Part shown: one piece after another, positions 5,755 to 7,423 of the stretch
Numbering within the stretch: position 1 is the stretch's first letter
How the letters are laid out: each line of letters begins with the position of its first letter
DNA from: Pseudomonadota bacterium
GTDB lineage: Bacteria; Chloroflexota; UBA6077; JAJPHF01
NCBI GenBank assembly: GCA_021325365.1
Contig: JAJPHF010000081.1
Location: forward strand, 1-7,423
Length of the DNA stretch: 7,423 bases
Direction: 5' to 3'
Program-made: the position numbers and the translations under genes
The notes under the pieces: generated by a model
Seen by the model: the letters and a program-made list of their open reading frames with translations, nothing else
The model's database searches: none
What the model was told of the DNA's origin: nothing

Positions 5755-5980
5755 CCTCCCCGGTCCGTCGCGCGGGTTGCTTGATCCAGTCGTCGCCCGA
5801 CAGCCGCCTCCCGCTGTACCGTGTAGCCTCCCCGGATCGTGGCCCGGGTTGCTTGTCGCCCGCGGCTGCCCGCAGATTGCAACCCAGCAGGCCAACCGCC
5901 AGCCCGCCGCGCGCCGCCGGTCCAGCTTTCGTAGCGCGGGTTGCTTGTCGCCCGCGGCGGCCGTCGAGGCCGCAACCCGG
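5755..5980. repeat. Degenerate intergenic repeat family built on CGGGTTGCTTG
   Basis: CGGGTTGC occurs at 5773, 5845 and 5937 in one orientation. The first two copies share about 30 nt starting CCTCCCCGG (5755 and 5827, 72 bp apart). The second and third share an exact 22-mer (5845-5866 and 5937-5958). Copies 2 and 3 are each followed by the complement GCAACCC (5879-5885 and 5972-5978), so each can fold into a long-loop hairpin. Open frames through it on the minus strand contain correspondingly repeated peptides and no domain I know, so I treat it as non-coding. Confidence 0.6.
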
Positions 5981-6840
5981 CGCCGGCTCGTGCGTCGGTT
6001 CGTCCGTCTGCGTGTGCCGGAGAAGGCAGGATGGTAGGAGGCCAATCTGAATCGGGGCTCTCGATTCTATCGAGTAAAGTGACAGGCTCAGCCATCTGCT
6101 AGGTCGTCGCGCGGCACGCCTGTTAGCGCCGCCGCATATCATCGCGCCAGCGTCGCCCAGCCGTGTGGATCAGGCCGTGAGGTTCTGCCGCTTCGGCTTC
6201 CGCATTCCATATTCCATAATCCAGCCTGTCTGTTTCATGCGGAATGGAGCATGTCAGACCGCACCTACTCTCGAGGTGTGGACGAGAGTGAGTCAAGCAG
6301 AGGCCGTATTCGGTCCAAGTCTACCCCGGCGGAGCGAAACGAAGGAGCGTTCCCGTCAAAGACATATAAGATATGCTGAGGGCGGTCTCCGCTCGGCGAC
6401 AGAAAGTCGCCCTGCAAGATGACGAGTGTCAGAGGTCCCAGAGTGGGGGCGTCCTGTGGGGGCCACTCGCTATTGCTCCGCCCGCAAAGGTCCCCCGGGG
6501 TGCGATGGTAACGCACCGTAGCATCCCCCAAATGGAACCCCCAGGGTACGAAGATCGCAATCTGTCACTGTCCGGGCGACAATGATGCTCGGGCTGCCGC
6601 TGACTACTCTATACTCCATGAGGACTTCCGCGAGCGCGCGCCGCGAACTCACATTCCCGCGACGACGAGACGCTTTCCCCAGAACATTCTTGGGCTTCAA
6701 CGTGCGTCGCCATGGTCACACTGCTCGCTAGCAGCAAGATCGCAACTGATATATGCCGCATGATATCCGTCCCTATGGACTCTGCACAGCGGAACCGGAG
6801 ACCCGCCTCCTCCAATATCAGCGGCAAGCTCGCGTAGATG
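5981..6840. other. Gene-poor stretch of lower GC content
   Basis: Beyond about 6046 the DNA is visibly less GC-rich than the gene cluster. I see no convincing gene: short open frames on both strands overlap each other and match nothing I recognise. Minor features are a tandem ATTCCAT pair near 6203-6216 and a small hairpin GGTGCG/CGCACC (6499-6504 with 6512-6517). It is most likely decayed or acquired DNA next to mobile elements. Confidence 0.4.
6609..6761 (-). CDS. Doubtful 50-residue ORF with signal-peptide-like N-terminus
   Basis: From ATG 6761 the frame encodes MRHISVAILLLASSVTMATH and then VEAQEC, resembling a Sec signal peptide with an Ala-X-Ala-like cleavage site (V-E-A), then 25 further polar residues. 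AGGGA lies eight bases upstream. The product is very short, and other open frames continue on the same strand down to 6265, so a frameshifted remnant of a longer secreted protein is possible. The family is unrecognised. Confidence 0.2.
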   Translation of the reverse strand: MRHISVAILLLASSVTMATHVEAQECSGESVSSSRECEFAARARGSPHGV

Positions 6841-7053
6841 TCACAGTTCGAGTCGTACCCGAAAGGGGGATCGGGCATCCTGAGGGACTCTGATTACCGC
6901 TGAATGATCCCGATCCTCATGGTCAAGATACTGCGGCTGCAGACCTCTCCGCAGCCCCCCGACGCGGTTCCGCTCCAACGGAGTCAACGCCGGATCGCAG
7001 CGGGCCGCCTGCGCGGCGGCCTGCTGGTCGGCAGTTAAGGTGACTCGTGGCAT
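6841..7053 (-). pseudogene. Possible IS630-type transposase N-terminal remnant
   Basis: The 70-residue frame begins MPRVTLTADQQAAAQAARCD and continues with PALTPLERNRV. This resembles the first helices of IS630-family transposases as I remember them (an LT...Q.AA stretch, then LxPLERxRV). The expected helix-turn-helix does not follow: after residue 31 the reading becomes unrelated, and the other two frames soon hit stops. I infer a truncated or frameshifted fragment. The identification rests on a short stretch and could be wrong. Confidence 0.3.
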
Positions 7054-7104
7054 CCATAATTCTACATACCAACTGAGGCCATCAGCTTAATGGCCGCGCG
7101 ACGG

Positions 7105-7199
7105 GTTTGTTCGACAAACAGTAATTTGACGCCCAGCGGGACCTGGGCAAGCCGGTAAGTGCGATTCGCGCAATTGCCCCTGTCCATATTATGCGAATC
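7105..7199. repeat. Cluster of short inverted repeats in non-coding DNA
   Basis: Within this stretch are three small palindromes: GTTTGT-TCG-ACAAAC (7105-7119), GCCCAG-N6-CTGGGC (7131-7148), and GATTCGC/GCGAATC (7163-7169 with 7193-7199). The decamer ATATTATGCG at 7186-7195 recurs at 7274-7283. No gene is visible between 7054 and 7318. They may be protein-binding sites or remnants of mobile element ends. Confidence 0.3.
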
Positions 7200-7258
7200 A
7201 ATTTGCGCGGGATACTGACCCCATTTCCAGACGCTCTACTCGTGGCCAAGGCCTAAGC

Positions 7259-7287
7259 TGTACGCATAATGGGATATTATGCGCATA
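7259..7287. other. Palindrome resembling a Xer recombination (dif-like) site
   Basis: CGCATAAT (7263-7270) and ATTATGCG (7276-7283) are perfect 8-bp arms around GGGAT. Read through, CGCATAATGGGATATTATG differs from the core of the E. coli dif site only in the middle, with one extra base. The outer half-site on the right does not match the XerD arm well. It could also be an operator. Confidence 0.25.
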
Positions 7288-7318
7288 TGTTACGCGAAAC
7301 ATCGCGGCCTGCGGCTTA

Positions 7319-7423
7319 GAGCCTGTTATGAACTAGCCGGTCGGGTATGGTGGCGGCATGAGTACTGTCAACCGCAAAGCCTACCCGAGCGATGTGAGTG
7401 ATGACGAAGGGGCGCTGGTCGCC
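7319..7423 (+). mobile_element. Left end of an IS5-type insertion sequence
   Basis: GAGCCTGTTATGAACTAG starting at 7319 looks like the terminal inverted repeat of IS5-superfamily elements, which often begin GAG-C-TGT. It is preceded by TTA (7316-7318), compatible with a short target duplication. The transposase starts 39 bp inside. The right end is outside the window, so the boundary and duplication cannot be confirmed. Confidence 0.55.
7358..7423 (+). CDS. IS5 family transposase, N-terminal fragment
   Basis: Only 22 residues are visible: MSTVNRKAYPSDVSDDEGAL followed by VA at the window edge. The Y-P-S-D-x-S/T-D-D/E-E-x-A-L-V pattern is the hallmark start of IS5-type (DUF4096-containing, DDE) transposases, which normally read E-W-A-L; here the Trp is Gly (GGG instead of TGG). 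It is the only gene in the window on the plus strand. A clear Shine-Dalgarno is not seen; GGTGGCGGC precedes the ATG. Whether the gene is intact cannot be judged. Confidence 0.75.
   Translation, partial: MSTVNRKAYPSDVSDDEGALVA

Noticed and set aside
5755..5980. CRISPR array.
   Set aside because: Only three degenerate copies, unequal spacing, no cas genes, and internal inverted partners typical of hairpin repeats.
5515..6142. Overlapping minus-strand open frames of 123-176 codons.
   Set aside because: They run through the MITE-like element and the GGGTTGC repeats; their peptides merely mirror the DNA repeats and show no domain or good start.
6846..6860. tRNA T-arm-like GTTCGAGTC.
   Set aside because: The flanking bases do not form the T stem and no acceptor or anticodon arm can be folded around it.
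7105..7119. LexA (SOS) box.
   Set aside because: The palindrome GTTTGT-TCG-ACAAAC does not match the LexA consensus forms I know and no SOS gene is adjacent.

Overview
The window is a 7.4 kb piece of a GC-rich bacterial genome. Five genes, all on the minus strand, occupy positions 1-5295. The rest (about 5296-7423) is gene-poor and full of repeats and insertion-sequence remnants. Three solute-binding lipoproteins have Ala/Pro/Thr-rich linkers straight after the lipobox cysteine. Together with the GC-rich codon use and the many intergenic hairpins, this is most reminiscent of Chloroflexota, but that assignment is an inference and no marker gene is present.

In transcription order (right to left) the genes are: an NMT1/SsuA/TauA-type ABC substrate-binding lipoprotein (4126-5295); a paralogous NMT1-type substrate-binding lipoprotein (2857-4002); a fumarylacetoacetate hydrolase (FAH) family enzyme (1813-2751); an iron/spermidine-type (family 1) substrate-binding lipoprotein (475-1614, possibly starting at 1632); and the first 73 residues of a Rieske [2Fe-2S] oxygenase of the phthalate 4,5-dioxygenase type (1-221), which runs off the left edge. 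Ring-hydroxylating Rieske oxygenases, FAH-type C-C hydrolases and NMT1-type binding proteins recur together in aromatic-acid catabolism. I read the segment as part of an aromatic uptake and degradation cluster. The actual substrate cannot be read from the sequence, and no permease or ATPase gene is in view.

A well-formed sigma70-type promoter (TTGACA, 17-nt spacer, TATCAT on the minus strand, 5460-5488) precedes the first gene with a leader of roughly 160 nt. The genes are separated by 61-253 bp gaps rather than overlaps, and these gaps hold distinct hairpins: three copies of a CCCCTGCCGCC-ended hairpin, a tandem pair of G-rich hairpins, and a perfect 24-bp inverted repeat just after one stop codon. 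The cluster may therefore be several transcription units rather than one tight operon.

The right part contains a 92-bp MITE-like element (23-bp terminal inverted repeats, 8-bp flanking direct repeats) sitting 8 bp from the -35 box of the operon promoter. Next comes a degenerate repeat family built on GGGTTGC/GCAACCC, then about 1 kb of visibly less GC-rich DNA without a convincing gene, a short minus-strand ORF that may be a decayed transposase start, a palindrome resembling a Xer dif site, and the left end of an IS5-type insertion sequence whose transposase begins at 7358 and leaves the window. I see no CRISPR array, tRNA, rRNA or recognisable riboswitch. The strongest candidates for something undescribed are the MITE-like element next to the promoter and the long perfect palindrome at 414-465.
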